A stretch of 64,000 bases of DNA from Nocardioides alkalitolerans. Lineage in GTDB: Bacteria; Actinomycetota; Actinomycetes; Propionibacteriales; Nocardioidaceae. The notes below the pieces were generated by a model that saw only the letters and a program-made list of their open reading frames with translations, was not told the origin of the DNA and did no database searches. Positions 17,220 through 25,585 of the stretch are shown in pieces. The DNA is taken from NCBI GenBank assembly GCA_038184435.1, contig CP116227.1, positions 930,001 through 994,000 of the forward strand, written 5' to 3'. The translations under genes and the position numbers were made by a program. Each line of letters opens with the position of its first letter. Position 1 is the first letter of the stretch.

Positions 17220-18575
17220 TCAGCGGTAGAGCCACCGCGCGGCTGCGCGGCGGCGGGCGCGGTACTCGGGGCTCGCGCCGGCGAGCAGGTGCTCCACGGG
17301 CTGCTCCGGGCCCACGGGGTCGTGCGCCTCCGTCACGAGCGGTACGCCGCGGCGCATCCCCGCCGCCGCGAGCGCCGGTCGGCGCCAGGCGGGGGGCCCG
17401 GCGGGCGGAGGCTGGTCCACGGCGGGCCGACCCGCGCCGAGCCGGGCCAGGAGGGCCGCGACCTCGCGCGCGCCGTCGGCCGGCGCGAGACCGGCACAGG
17501 CCGCCCGCACCCGCGCGCGCACCTCCGGGTCGAGGAGACGGTCGAGGCCGACCCGCAGGCCCGCCCCGTCGGTCGCCTCCAGCGCGGCACCGAGGTCCGC
17601 CACGCCGCGGCTGCGGGCGACCTGGTCGTCGGTCTCGTGCCCGGTGCTCGGCACGAGCAGGGTGGGCAGGCCGACGGAGGCGTGCTCGTGCACCGCGTTG
17701 TAGCCCGCGGCCCCGACGGCGGCGTCGAACGCCCCGAGGAGCGGGGCCAGGGGGTAGACGTCGCGGAGCACGACGAGCGATCCGTCGTCCCCGGCGCTCG
17801 CGTCCGCGGCGTGCCGGGCGATCGCCTGCCGGGTCACCGCGACCTGCCACTCCGGTGCGGCGGCCCGCACGTGCTGCACGACGGTGCGCAGCAGGGTGGA
17901 CACGTCGGCGTACGCCCCCGAGCCGGGCGCCAGCAGCAGGGCCGGTCGCCCGGGGTCGAGGCCGAGCCGCCCCCGCGCCTCGGCGCGGGGGAGCGACGGC
18001 AGCACGGAGGTCAGCGAGATCGGGGCCGTCCGGACCACCCCCGCCAGCCCGGCGGTCGGGCCGGCGTCGGCGGCACCCCCGACGTCACCCGGCTCGACGA
18101 CGGCGTCGAAGTGCGGGGCGCGCGCGAGCCAGGCCGCCCCCACCCCGGGACGCCACATGCCGCGCCGTACCCAAACGAAGGCCGTGGCGGGGAGGGCCTG
18201 CCGGGCGCGGAGGAGGCCCGCGTAGGGCACGACGCCGTCGAAGGCCACGACGCGCGCGCCGGTCTCGGCGACGAGGGCGACGAGACGGTCCGCGACGTAG
18301 GGGTCCCAGTGCGTGCGCCAGGCGACCTTGGCGGCGCCGGCGCCCTGCCAGGGACTGGTGCGGCTGGGGCAGTACTCGAACCGCAGGCGCTCGGCCCCCG
18401 GGAGCCGACCGTCGGCGGCGGCGCGCGCGACCGTGGGCAGGGCGGCGGAGAGCGAGAGGAGGGTGACGTCCAGCCGGTCCGCCCCGGCGAGCGCGACCGT
18501 GACCTGCCGCGTGAGGTGGCCCATCCCCACGCCGTTGCTGGTGGCGAGCACGACGGGCACACGCATCTCGGCCAT
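17220..18575 (-). CDS. GT-B fold glycosyltransferase, MurG/MGT-like
   Basis: A 451-residue GT-B protein. The N-terminal half begins with VPVVLATSNGVGMGHLTRQ, the glycine-rich loop seen in MurG-like enzymes, and the C-terminal half has LLLAPGSGAYAD and AAGYNAVHEHASVGLPTLLVP, the nucleotide-sugar site with its acidic residue. The last 70 residues are Pro/Arg/Ala-rich and look unstructured. Donor and acceptor are unknown. Start at 18575; an ATG at 18566 is equally possible. It is divergent from biotin ligase. Confidence 0.82.
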   Translation of the reverse strand: MAEMRVPVVLATSNGVGMGHLTRQVTVALAGADRLDVTLLSLSAALPTVARAAADGRLPGAERLRFEYCPSRTSPWQGAGAAKVAWRTHWDPYVADRLVALVAETGARVVAFDGVVPYAGLLRARQALPATAFVWVRRGMWRPGVGAAWLARAPHFDAVVEPGDVGGAADAGPTAGLAGVVRTAPISLTSVLPSLPRAEARGRLGLDPGRPALLLAPGSGAYADVSTLLRTVVQHVRAAAPEWQVAVTRQAIARHAADASAGDDGSLVVLRDVYPLAPLLGAFDAAVGAAGYNAVHEHASVGLPTLLVPSTGHETDDQVARSRGVADLGAALEATDGAGLRVGLDRLLDPEVRARVRAACAGLAPADGAREVAALLARLGAGRPAVDQPPPAGPPAWRRPALAAAGMRRGVPLVTEAHDPVGPEQPVEHLLAGASPEYRARRRAAARWLYR

Positions 18576-18633
18576 GGTCGGCGAGTCTAGGGTTCCCGGG
18601 ACACCGGGGCAGCACGGCGGGAAGGGGAGAGCA

Positions 18634-19461
18634 GTGACGGAGCAGGAGGGACGCGCGCCGCTGCGCGTCGAGGAGCTGGCGGACGTGCCGGGCGCCGTCG
18701 GCTGGCGGGTCGAGGTCGTGGAGTCCTCCCCGTCGACGAATGCGGACCTCGCCGCCCGGGCCCGCGACGGCGCGCCCGGCGGGCTCGTGCTCGTCGCCGA
18801 GCACCAGACGGCCGGGCGGGGACGCATCGACCGCGCCTTCCACACGCCCGCGCGGGCGGCGCTCACCTTCTCCGTGCTGCTGCGTCCCGGCGTGCCGGCC
18901 CAGCACTGGCCGTGGCTCCCGCTCGTGACCGGGCTCGCCGCTCGCGGCGCCCTGGCCCGGCTGCACGGCGAGGTCGACGTCGCGCTGAAGTGGCCCAACG
19001 ACGTGCTGGTCGCGCCGGCCGGCCGGTCGGAGGAGCCGGGCAAGGTCGCGGGCATCCTCGCCGAGCGGGTCGACACCCCCACCGGCCCGGCGGCCGTCAT
19101 CGGCATCGGCATCAACACGGCGACCGGGCGCGAGGAGCTCCCCGTGCCCACGGCCGCGTCGCTCCGCACGGTGGGCGTCCCGGTGGCCGCGATCGACCGG
19201 ACCGCCCTCCTGCGGGAGGTGCTGACCGACCTCTCCGCGCTCCTGGTGCGCTGGGAGCGCGGGGACCTCGCGGGCCTGCGGGCCTCGTACGCCGCGGCTT
19301 GCGCCACGGTCGGCCGACGCGTCCGCGTCGAGCTGCCCCAGGGCGACGCCCTCGTGGGGGACGCCGTGGACGTCGACGGCAGCGGCTGCCTCGTCGTGGA
19401 GGCCGACGGACGGCGGCACACCGTGGGCGCCGGCGACGTCATCCACGTGCGACCGGCCTGA
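18634..19461 (+). CDS. birA: Biotin--[acetyl-CoA-carboxylase] ligase
   Basis: A 275-residue biotin protein ligase that activates biotin to biotinyl-AMP and attaches it to the lysine of BCCP domains. Motifs are ESSPSTNADL near 33, the biotinyl-AMP loop GRGRIDRAF near 63-71 and KWPNDVL near 115. There is no N-terminal winged helix, so unlike E. coli BirA it cannot be a repressor. The GTG has GAAGGGGAG just upstream. The location next to carboxylase subunits fits its substrate. Confidence 0.95.
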   Translation: MTEQEGRAPLRVEELADVPGAVGWRVEVVESSPSTNADLAARARDGAPGGLVLVAEHQTAGRGRIDRAFHTPARAALTFSVLLRPGVPAQHWPWLPLVTGLAARGALARLHGEVDVALKWPNDVLVAPAGRSEEPGKVAGILAERVDTPTGPAAVIGIGINTATGREELPVPTAASLRTVGVPVAAIDRTALLREVLTDLSALLVRWERGDLAGLRASYAAACATVGRRVRVELPQGDALVGDAVDVDGSGCLVVEADGRRHTVGAGDVIHVRPA

Positions 19462-19482
19462 GGTGGTGAGAGAATCACCACC

Positions 19483-19995
19483 GTGTCGTTCCCCGAGAGG
19501 CTCCTCAACCCCGGCGAGCACGTCGTCGTGAGCACCCGCACGCACGTCAAGGAGCTCTTCGGGCCCGCCGCCGTGCTGCTGCTCGTCGTCGCCCTGGGGG
19601 TCACGGCCACGGTCCTGCTGCCCGACCAGACCGCCGCGAACGTGCTCGAGATCCTCGTCTGGGTGGTCGTCGTGGCGACGGTCGTCTGGTTCGTGCTGCG
19701 CCCGCTGGTCGGGTGGCTGACGACGACCTACACCTTCACGAACCGCCGGTTCATCGCGCGATCCGGCTTCATCGCCAAGGAGGGCCGCACGATCCCGCTC
19801 AACCGCATCAGCGGGGTCGACTTCGAGATCGGCATCATCGACCGGATCTTCGGCTGCGGCACGCTGGTCGTCTCGGACGCGAGCGACCAGGGACGGGTGG
19901 AGCTGACCGACATCCCCCGCGTGGAGAAGGTGCAGCTGCTCGTCTCCGAGGAGCTGCACCGCATCTCCGGCGTGTCCCACGACGATGGCACCTGA
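19483..19995 (+). CDS. PH domain-containing membrane protein (YdbS-like)
   Basis: A 170-residue protein with two hydrophobic segments near residues 28-47 and 52-75 followed by a bacterial PH domain (TTTYTFTNRRFIARSGFI, IPLNRISGVDFE). The family is membrane-located with unknown function. The GTG follows GAGAAT by seven bases, which may be a leaderless -10. Its end overlaps the next gene by 11 bases. Confidence 0.85.
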   Translation: MSFPERLLNPGEHVVVSTRTHVKELFGPAAVLLLVVALGVTATVLLPDQTAANVLEILVWVVVVATVVWFVLRPLVGWLTTTYTFTNRRFIARSGFIAKEGRTIPLNRISGVDFEIGIIDRIFGCGTLVVSDASDQGRVELTDIPRVEKVQLLVSEELHRISGVSHDDGT

Positions 19996-21010
19996 TCCCC
20001 AGGGGGCCGCGGCCCCCGGTCCCGACGGCCCGGAGGGGACCGAGCGGCCGACGGTCTTCGACCTCGAGCGCGCCATCCTCGGCGAGGTGCCGGTGTTCAC
20101 TGCGCACGACCTCGACGAGGGCGGCATCCCCATCGCCGACGTCCGCCGGCTGTGGCGGGCCCTGGGCCTGCCGCTCAACGAGGAGTCGGTGACCTTCACG
20201 GGGGCCGACGCGACGACGATGGGCGCCCTCCTCGACGCGGTGGACCGCGGCGGCATCCCCATGGACGCGGCCGTCAACCTCACGCGCGCGATCGGCCAGA
20301 CCATGGCCCGGCTCGCCGACTGGGAGATCTCGGTGCTCGTGCCGCTGGTCGAGGCGATCGAGGCCGGACCGGGTTCCTCCACCGGCCGCCTGGGCGCCGC
20401 CACCCAGCTCGTCGAGGAGCTGAGCGACGTCTTCGAGCGCGTCATGGTGAACGCCTGGCGTCGCCACCTCGCCGCGGCCGCGAGCCGCATGGAGGGGGTC
20501 GACGAGCTCGACGAGGAGGCCGACACCTGGCAGATCACCGTCGGGTTCGCCGACCTCGTGAGCTTCACCGCCCTGTCCAACGAGCTCGACGAGGGGCGCA
20601 TCGGCGACCTCGTCGAGCTGTTCGAGTCGCGGTGCCACGACGTGGTGCAGGGCCACCACGGCCGCATCATCAAGTCGCTCGGCGACTCGGTGCTCTTCGT
20701 CAACGACGACCCGCTCCGGGCCTACGAGACGGCCGAGGGGATCATCAAGGTGATCGGGCGCGATGCGCGGATGCCCGACGTCCACGTCGGGATGGCGACG
20801 GGCCACGTGGTGACCCGGATGGGCGACGTGTTCGGGCCGCCGGTCAACCTGGCGTCGCGGCTCACCAACATCGCGCGCCGCAACCGCATCATCCTCGACC
20901 AGGCGACGGCCGACCTGCTGCCCGCCCGGGAGTTCGAGAGCCGTCGGCTCCCGGCTCGACCGGTCCGCGGCTTCGGCCTCCTGGAGCCGGTCACCGTGCG
21001 CCGCACGTGA
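19985..21010 (+). CDS. Class III adenylate/guanylate cyclase, Rv1264-like
   Basis: A 341-residue cyclase. Residues 25-165 form a helical N-terminal region resembling the pH-sensing autoinhibitory domain of mycobacterial Rv1264. The catalytic domain (170-335) has metal aspartates in VGFADLVSFTALS and in IKSLGDSVLF, with the purine-selecting lysine just before the latter, an Asp in GDVFG, and the transition-state Asn/Arg in VNLASRLT. All catalytic residues are present. cAMP is the expected product, by family. The 11-base overlap with the PH-domain gene suggests co-expression. Confidence 0.92.
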   Translation: MAPDPQGAAAPGPDGPEGTERPTVFDLERAILGEVPVFTAHDLDEGGIPIADVRRLWRALGLPLNEESVTFTGADATTMGALLDAVDRGGIPMDAAVNLTRAIGQTMARLADWEISVLVPLVEAIEAGPGSSTGRLGAATQLVEELSDVFERVMVNAWRRHLAAAASRMEGVDELDEEADTWQITVGFADLVSFTALSNELDEGRIGDLVELFESRCHDVVQGHHGRIIKSLGDSVLFVNDDPLRAYETAEGIIKVIGRDARMPDVHVGMATGHVVTRMGDVFGPPVNLASRLTNIARRNRIILDQATADLLPAREFESRRLPARPVRGFGLLEPVTVRRT

Positions 21011-21071
21011 GCACGCTCACCGCGAAGGCAAAATTTCGCTCGTTCGCCCCACCTCGACGCGCGGGCGTTCC

Positions 21072-21077
21072 TACCGT
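21072..21077 (+). promoter_or_regulatory. -10 element of the winged-helix gene
   Basis: TACCGT lies six bases before the GTG at 21084, again with leaderless spacing, so this short gene has its own promoter. Confidence 0.45.
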
Positions 21078-21083
21078 GAGCCC

Positions 21084-21416
21084 GTGTTCGTCGTCCAGGG
21101 TGTGCGCCTCGACCCCGACACGCGCCGGGCGTGGTCCGGCGACGTGGAGGTGACCCTGTCGCGCAAGGAGTTCGACCTGCTCCACGCGCTCATCGCGCGC
21201 GCGGGCGAGGTCGTGACGCGCGAGGAGCTCATGCGCACCGTGTGGCAGACCACCTTCTGGACGTCGTCGAAGACCATCGACGTCCACCTCGGCTGGCTCC
21301 GGCGCAAGCTGGGCGACGACAGCCGAGCGCCGCACCTGATCACGACGGTGCGGGGCAAGGGCCTCCGCTTCGAGCTGGCCCCGCCCGTGCGCGCCGAGGA
21401 GCGCGTGCCCTCCTAG
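21084..21416 (+). CDS. Stand-alone OmpR-type winged-helix DNA-binding protein
   Basis: A 110-residue protein consisting only of the effector domain of OmpR/PhoB regulators: LSRKEFDLLHALIARAGEVVTREEL, the recognition helix KTIDVHLGWLRRKLGD and TTVRGKGLRFEL. No receiver domain precedes it; the upstream sequence belongs to the cyclase. It therefore cannot be controlled by phosphorylation of its own receiver. It lies directly upstream of the glycosyltransferase cluster, a possible target. Confidence 0.85.
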   Translation: MFVVQGVRLDPDTRRAWSGDVEVTLSRKEFDLLHALIARAGEVVTREELMRTVWQTTFWTSSKTIDVHLGWLRRKLGDDSRAPHLITTVRGKGLRFELAPPVRAEERVPS

Positions 21417-21465
21417 CGCGCCCTGTTTGGGCCGGGATGGGCCGCTGTGGCAGGTTAGGCGCGGC

Positions 21466-21478
21466 CGTCCGTCGGACG
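21466..21478. terminator. Weak GC hairpin
   Basis: CGTCCG T CGGACG lies after the winged-helix gene and could extend outward with a bulge. It may end that transcript before the glycosyltransferase cluster; no U-tract follows. Confidence 0.3.
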
Positions 21479-21529
21479 GGCCCCGCCCGGCCGCGTCCGG
21501 GCCGCGTCGCCGAGCTGGAGAGGGAGCCG

Positions 21530-22480
21530 ATGCGCACAGCCGCCGTGGTGCTCAACTACGGAGACCCCAGCGACACCCTGGAGTGCGTCGAGAGCCTCGA
21601 GCTCTCCGACGACCTCGACATCGACCTCTACGTCGTCGACAACGGCCCGGCCGACGCCCGGCACGAGGCGCTGCGCGACGCGATCGGCGACCGGGGCCAG
21701 GTGATCGCCACCGGCGAGAACCTCGGCTACGCGGGCGGCAACAACGTCGGGGTCCGCCGGGCGCTGGAGACGGACGTCGACCTCGTCTGGATCCTCAACC
21801 CCGACACCCGGGTGAAGCGGCGCACCCTGCCGACGCTCAAGGAGCACATGGCGGCCTACCCGGACTGCGGCGTGGTCAGCGCCCGCATCCTCTACGGCCC
21901 GCCCGGCAACCGCATCTGGTTCGACGGGGCCACGATCGACCGCACGACCGGGGCCACGTCCCACATGAACAACGGCAAGAGCACCGACGCGGTCGGGGGT
22001 CGCAAGATCCTCGACGTCGGCTACGTCACCGGCGCGGCGCCCCTCATCCGGCGCACGACGCTGGAGCGCGTCGGCTTGCTGCCGGAGCACTACTTCCTCT
22101 ACTTCGAGGAGACGCACTGGTGCGTCACGGTGCAGGAGGCCGGCTGGCGCACGATGGTCAACCGCGACGCCGAGATGGTGCACCTCAAGCGCTCCAGCGG
22201 CGTGCTCCCGCAGCCGTACTACGTCTACTACATGACCCGGAACCGCTACGGGTTCGCGCGCGACGCCCTCCGCATCGACCCCGAGGCGGCCATGGCGCAC
22301 CACCAGATGACGTTCCTCGACCCGTGGCGGGCCAAGGTCGCCGACAAGGCTCCCGCGTGGCTGGACCGCTTCGACGAGCTCGTCGAGATGGGCCGCGCGG
22401 ACGCCGTGGCGGGCCGCTTCGGTCGCAACGACGCGGTGACGACCTTCCCGACCGCGGAGTCGACGCTTGCCGCTGGCTGA
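21530..22480 (+). CDS. Family 2 glycosyltransferase (rhamnosyltransferase-like)
   Basis: A 316-residue soluble GT2: TAAVVLNYGDPSDTLEC at the start, NLGYAGGNN near 63, the NPDT form of the DxD motif near 87 and GYVTGAAPLIRR followed by FLYFEETHWC near 185, typical of dTDP-sugar transferases that build cell-surface glycans. The ATG has GGAGAGGGAG a few bases upstream, a strong ribosome binding site. Confidence 0.87.
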   Translation: MRTAAVVLNYGDPSDTLECVESLELSDDLDIDLYVVDNGPADARHEALRDAIGDRGQVIATGENLGYAGGNNVGVRRALETDVDLVWILNPDTRVKRRTLPTLKEHMAAYPDCGVVSARILYGPPGNRIWFDGATIDRTTGATSHMNNGKSTDAVGGRKILDVGYVTGAAPLIRRTTLERVGLLPEHYFLYFEETHWCVTVQEAGWRTMVNRDAEMVHLKRSSGVLPQPYYVYYMTRNRYGFARDALRIDPEAAMAHHQMTFLDPWRAKVADKAPAWLDRFDELVEMGRADAVAGRFGRNDAVTTFPTAESTLAAG

Positions 22481-23501
22481 CGACGGGGCCCGCGACGGGG
22501 CCCGCGCGGAGGCCCGCGCCGAGGCGGTCCACCGGCTCCTGCCGGCGGCGGCCGCCCGGGTGCGCGTGCTGGGCGACCAGGACGTCGCCCACGCCCTCAC
22601 GACGCTGCTCCGGACCGAGCGCCCGGGGGTCACGGTGCTGTCCGACACCCCGTCCGCGGAGCCGTCCGACGTCGTCGTGCTGGCCCTCGCGGGACCGGGC
22701 GGCGCGGGCGTCGACCTGCCGCGCGCCCTCGACCGCCTGCGCGCGGGAGGGCTCCCGCCGGGCGGTACGCTCCTCGTCTGTGTCGACCCGGTGCTCGGGC
22801 CCGACGTGCACGCGGAGCTGCTGGCCGGCACCGCGGCGTACGCGGAGACCGTCACCATCGGCGCGGACGGTGTCCACCGCCGCACCACCCACCAGCTCCG
22901 GCGCCTGCTGGAGCGGCACGGGTTCGCGGTGACGGGCCGGTGCCGGGTCACCACGACCGGCGACGCGACCGGCGACCGTGCCGACCTCGAGCAGCACCAC
23001 CACGAGCCAGAGACCGACCAGGAGAGGATCCGAGGCGCCATGCCTGAGCTGTCCGACGACGAGAACACCGCCGAGACCGTCGTGTCCGCGACCCCGGCCG
23101 CCGCGGGAGGTGCCGGTCGGGACGAGGAGTGGCAGCAGCTCTTCGACTCCCGCGAGCGCCTCCGCGCCCAGGTCGCCCAGCTCGAGCGGGAGCTGGAGAC
23201 GGTGCGGTCCCTGCTGGTCGCCGAGCGCGCCCACTTCCAGTCCGAGCTCCGCCTCGGCGCCGCCGAGGTCTCGGGGATGCAGAGCGAGATCGAGCGGCAC
23301 CTCGAGAGCCGTGTCGCGATCCAGAAGCAGCTCGACAAGTGGCAGCGCGAGTACGAGCGGCTCGTCAGCGTCGACGGCAAGCCGCTGGCGGTCAAGGTCG
23401 CCTACCGGCGTGCCCGGCGCCGTGCTGCGGACGTCGTGCGCTCCGACCCGCGCCTCGAGCGTGCGGCGCGCCGGGTGCTGGACCGCGTCCGGAGCCGTTG
23501 A
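22467..23501 (+). CDS. Hypothetical protein with Rossmann-like N-terminus and C-terminal coiled coil
   Basis: A 344-residue protein I cannot assign. Residues 25-165 alternate strands and helices (VRVLGDQDVAH, VVVLALAG, GGTLLVCVDP) in a way that resembles part of a methyltransferase-like Rossmann fold without an obvious SAM loop. Residues about 210-295 are a charged heptad-rich coiled coil. The last 40 residues are Arg-rich. The TTG start overlaps the GT2 stop by 14 bases, and its end overlaps the next glycosyltransferase by one base, so it is embedded in a glycosylation operon and may organise those enzymes (inference). Confidence 0.75.
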   Translation: MPLADDGARDGARAEARAEAVHRLLPAAAARVRVLGDQDVAHALTTLLRTERPGVTVLSDTPSAEPSDVVVLALAGPGGAGVDLPRALDRLRAGGLPPGGTLLVCVDPVLGPDVHAELLAGTAAYAETVTIGADGVHRRTTHQLRRLLERHGFAVTGRCRVTTTGDATGDRADLEQHHHEPETDQERIRGAMPELSDDENTAETVVSATPAAAGGAGRDEEWQQLFDSRERLRAQVAQLERELETVRSLLVAERAHFQSELRLGAAEVSGMQSEIERHLESRVAIQKQLDKWQREYERLVSVDGKPLAVKVAYRRARRRAADVVRSDPRLERAARRVLDRVRSR

Positions 23502-25585
23502 TGTCCGCCCGCACGCTGACGCCCGCCCGGCGAGCGGCCTACGACGCGCTCGTCGCCGGCGAGCACGCCACCGGCGAGCTGCCCACCATCGCCTTCTGCG
23601 TCTACACCGACGACCTCGACGAGGGCCGCGGTGACATCTACGTGGCCGCCGGCATGGGCCTCGAGCTGGTGCGGCTCGGCCACGGCGTCCGGCTCGTCCC
23701 CAAGTGGGACTGGTCGACGATCGACGACGCCGACGTGGTCGTCGCGATGCTGCCCGACCTCGACCCCTCCGTGCTCCGCGCCGGGGTCCGCCGCGTGGCC
23801 TGGGTGCGCAACGAGGTCGAGCGGTGGTGCCGCATGGGCTCCCTGCGCGGCTACCACCAGGTCTTCGCGTCCTCGACGATGGCTGCGGAGCGGCTCGCGC
23901 AGGTGACTGACCGGGTCTGGCCCGAGGCGCTGCCGATCGCCGCCGACGAGCAGCTCTTCGTGCTGCCCGAGCCCGGCACGACCCGGCGGGCGACCGCGGT
24001 CACCACCGCCAACTTCTGGGGCTCGCTGCGCGACGTGCACAAGGTGCTCGTCTCCCTGCCGTCCGACGCCGACGTCCTCATGTACGGCGAGGCCCGCCGC
24101 GCCCCGGCCCGACTGCGCCGCTGGCACGGCGGCGTGCGGTCCTACTTCGACCTGCCGGCCGTCTACGGCGAGCACGCCTACGTCATCGACGACGTCAACC
24201 GCTCCAACGTCGGCTTCGGCGCCCTCAACTCGCGGCTCTACGAGAGCGCCGCCTCGGGCGCGCTGCCCATCGTCAACACGCGGCTCGGCCTGGAGGAGCA
24301 GGGCTTCGGCCACCTGCCGACCTACCGGGACGCGCGGGAGCTCTCCGAGGTGCTCACGGAGCTCCGCGCCGACCCCGCGCGCACCGCGCTCCTCGCGGAG
24401 CAGACCCGCAACGTCGTGCTCGAGCGCCACACCTGGACGACGCGGGCGCGGCAGTTCACCGCGGCGCTCGCCGAGGGCGAGGCCCGGTACGACGCCCCCC
24501 CGGCGCCGCGGGCCGTGCACTTCTTCCCGGACTACTCCAACAACCCCTACCAGCGGATGCTGTTCTCGGGGCTGGACGCCGAGGGCGGCTACCCCGTGCC
24601 CGTGACGGACGCGCTGGGCCACCTCAAGACGCGCGTCGCGGCGCCCGGCGCGCCGGGCATCCTCAACATCCACTGGACCGACCCGATCCTCCAGCCGTCC
24701 CGGGGACCCTTCACGGCTCGGCTCGTGCTCGACGACTTCGCGGCGACGCTCCGGGAGTTCAAGGCGAAGGGCGGTCACCTGATCTGGACCGTCCACAACG
24801 TGCTGCCGCACGAGGGCAAGTTCCAGTGGGGCGAGATCGAGCTGGCCCAGCTGCTGGCCGACGAGGCCGACGCGGTCCACCTCCTGTCGGAGGAGACGAT
24901 CGAGCAGGCTGCGCCGTTCTACCGGATCGAGCCGTCGAAGGCCGTCGTCATCGAGCACTCGAGCTACGACGGCGTCTACCCGACGTGGGTCTCCCGGGCG
25001 GGCGCCCGCGCCCGCCTCGGCATCCAGCCGGGGGAGCGCGCGATCATCGCCCTCGGCGGCGTGCGTCCCTACAAGGGCCTCGACCGCCTCGTCTCGGTCT
25101 TCGACGAGCTGCGCCAGGACGACCCGTCGCTGCGTCTGCTCATCGCGGGCCGCCCGGGTCGCCTGGCGCGCTCCGCCCGGTTCGAGGCGCAGTGCCTCGC
25201 CGACCCGCGGATCGTCGCGAAGTTCGAGTTCGTGCCCGACGACCAGCTCCAGGTGTGGATGAAGGCCGCGGACCTCGCCGTCCTGGCCTACCGCAACATC
25301 CTCAACTCGGGCTCGTTCCTGCTGTCGCAGACCTTCGGTCTGCCGGTGGTGGCCCCGCGGGCCGGCGCGATCGCGGCGTTCGACGGCCGCCCCCAGGTGC
25401 GGCTGTTCGAGCCGAAGGACGACGACTCGCTGGCGACCGCCATCAAGGCGGCCCTCGACGAGATCCTGGCCGACCCGACGGCCACCCAGGAGGCGCGCGC
25501 GGCCGCCGCTGCGCTCGCCGCCGAGCGCTCCCCGGAGCGCATGGGCCGGCAGTTCGCGTCGCTCGTCTCCGGCATCGATGTCTGA
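23501..25585 (+). CDS. Two-domain glycosyltransferase (CgeB-like plus GT4)
   Basis: At 694 residues this is about twice a single GT-B enzyme. The N-terminal part (20-325) looks like the glycosyltransferase domain found in CgeB-like proteins (IYVAAGMGLELVRLGHGV, SRLYESAASGALPIVN). The C-terminal part (about 335-690) is a GT4 enzyme: WTVHNVLPHE, LGGVRPYKGLDRLV (the GT4 glycine-lysine loop), LLIAGRPG and SQTFGLPVVAPRAGA. Two transfer steps may be made by one chain. It overlaps the preceding gene by one base and purK by eight. Confidence 0.85.
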   Translation: MSARTLTPARRAAYDALVAGEHATGELPTIAFCVYTDDLDEGRGDIYVAAGMGLELVRLGHGVRLVPKWDWSTIDDADVVVAMLPDLDPSVLRAGVRRVAWVRNEVERWCRMGSLRGYHQVFASSTMAAERLAQVTDRVWPEALPIAADEQLFVLPEPGTTRRATAVTTANFWGSLRDVHKVLVSLPSDADVLMYGEARRAPARLRRWHGGVRSYFDLPAVYGEHAYVIDDVNRSNVGFGALNSRLYESAASGALPIVNTRLGLEEQGFGHLPTYRDARELSEVLTELRADPARTALLAEQTRNVVLERHTWTTRARQFTAALAEGEARYDAPPAPRAVHFFPDYSNNPYQRMLFSGLDAEGGYPVPVTDALGHLKTRVAAPGAPGILNIHWTDPILQPSRGPFTARLVLDDFAATLREFKAKGGHLIWTVHNVLPHEGKFQWGEIELAQLLADEADAVHLLSEETIEQAAPFYRIEPSKAVVIEHSSYDGVYPTWVSRAGARARLGIQPGERAIIALGGVRPYKGLDRLVSVFDELRQDDPSLRLLIAGRPGRLARSARFEAQCLADPRIVAKFEFVPDDQLQVWMKAADLAVLAYRNILNSGSFLLSQTFGLPVVAPRAGAIAAFDGRPQVRLFEPKDDDSLATAIKAALDEILADPTATQEARAAAAALAAERSPERMGRQFASLVSGIDV

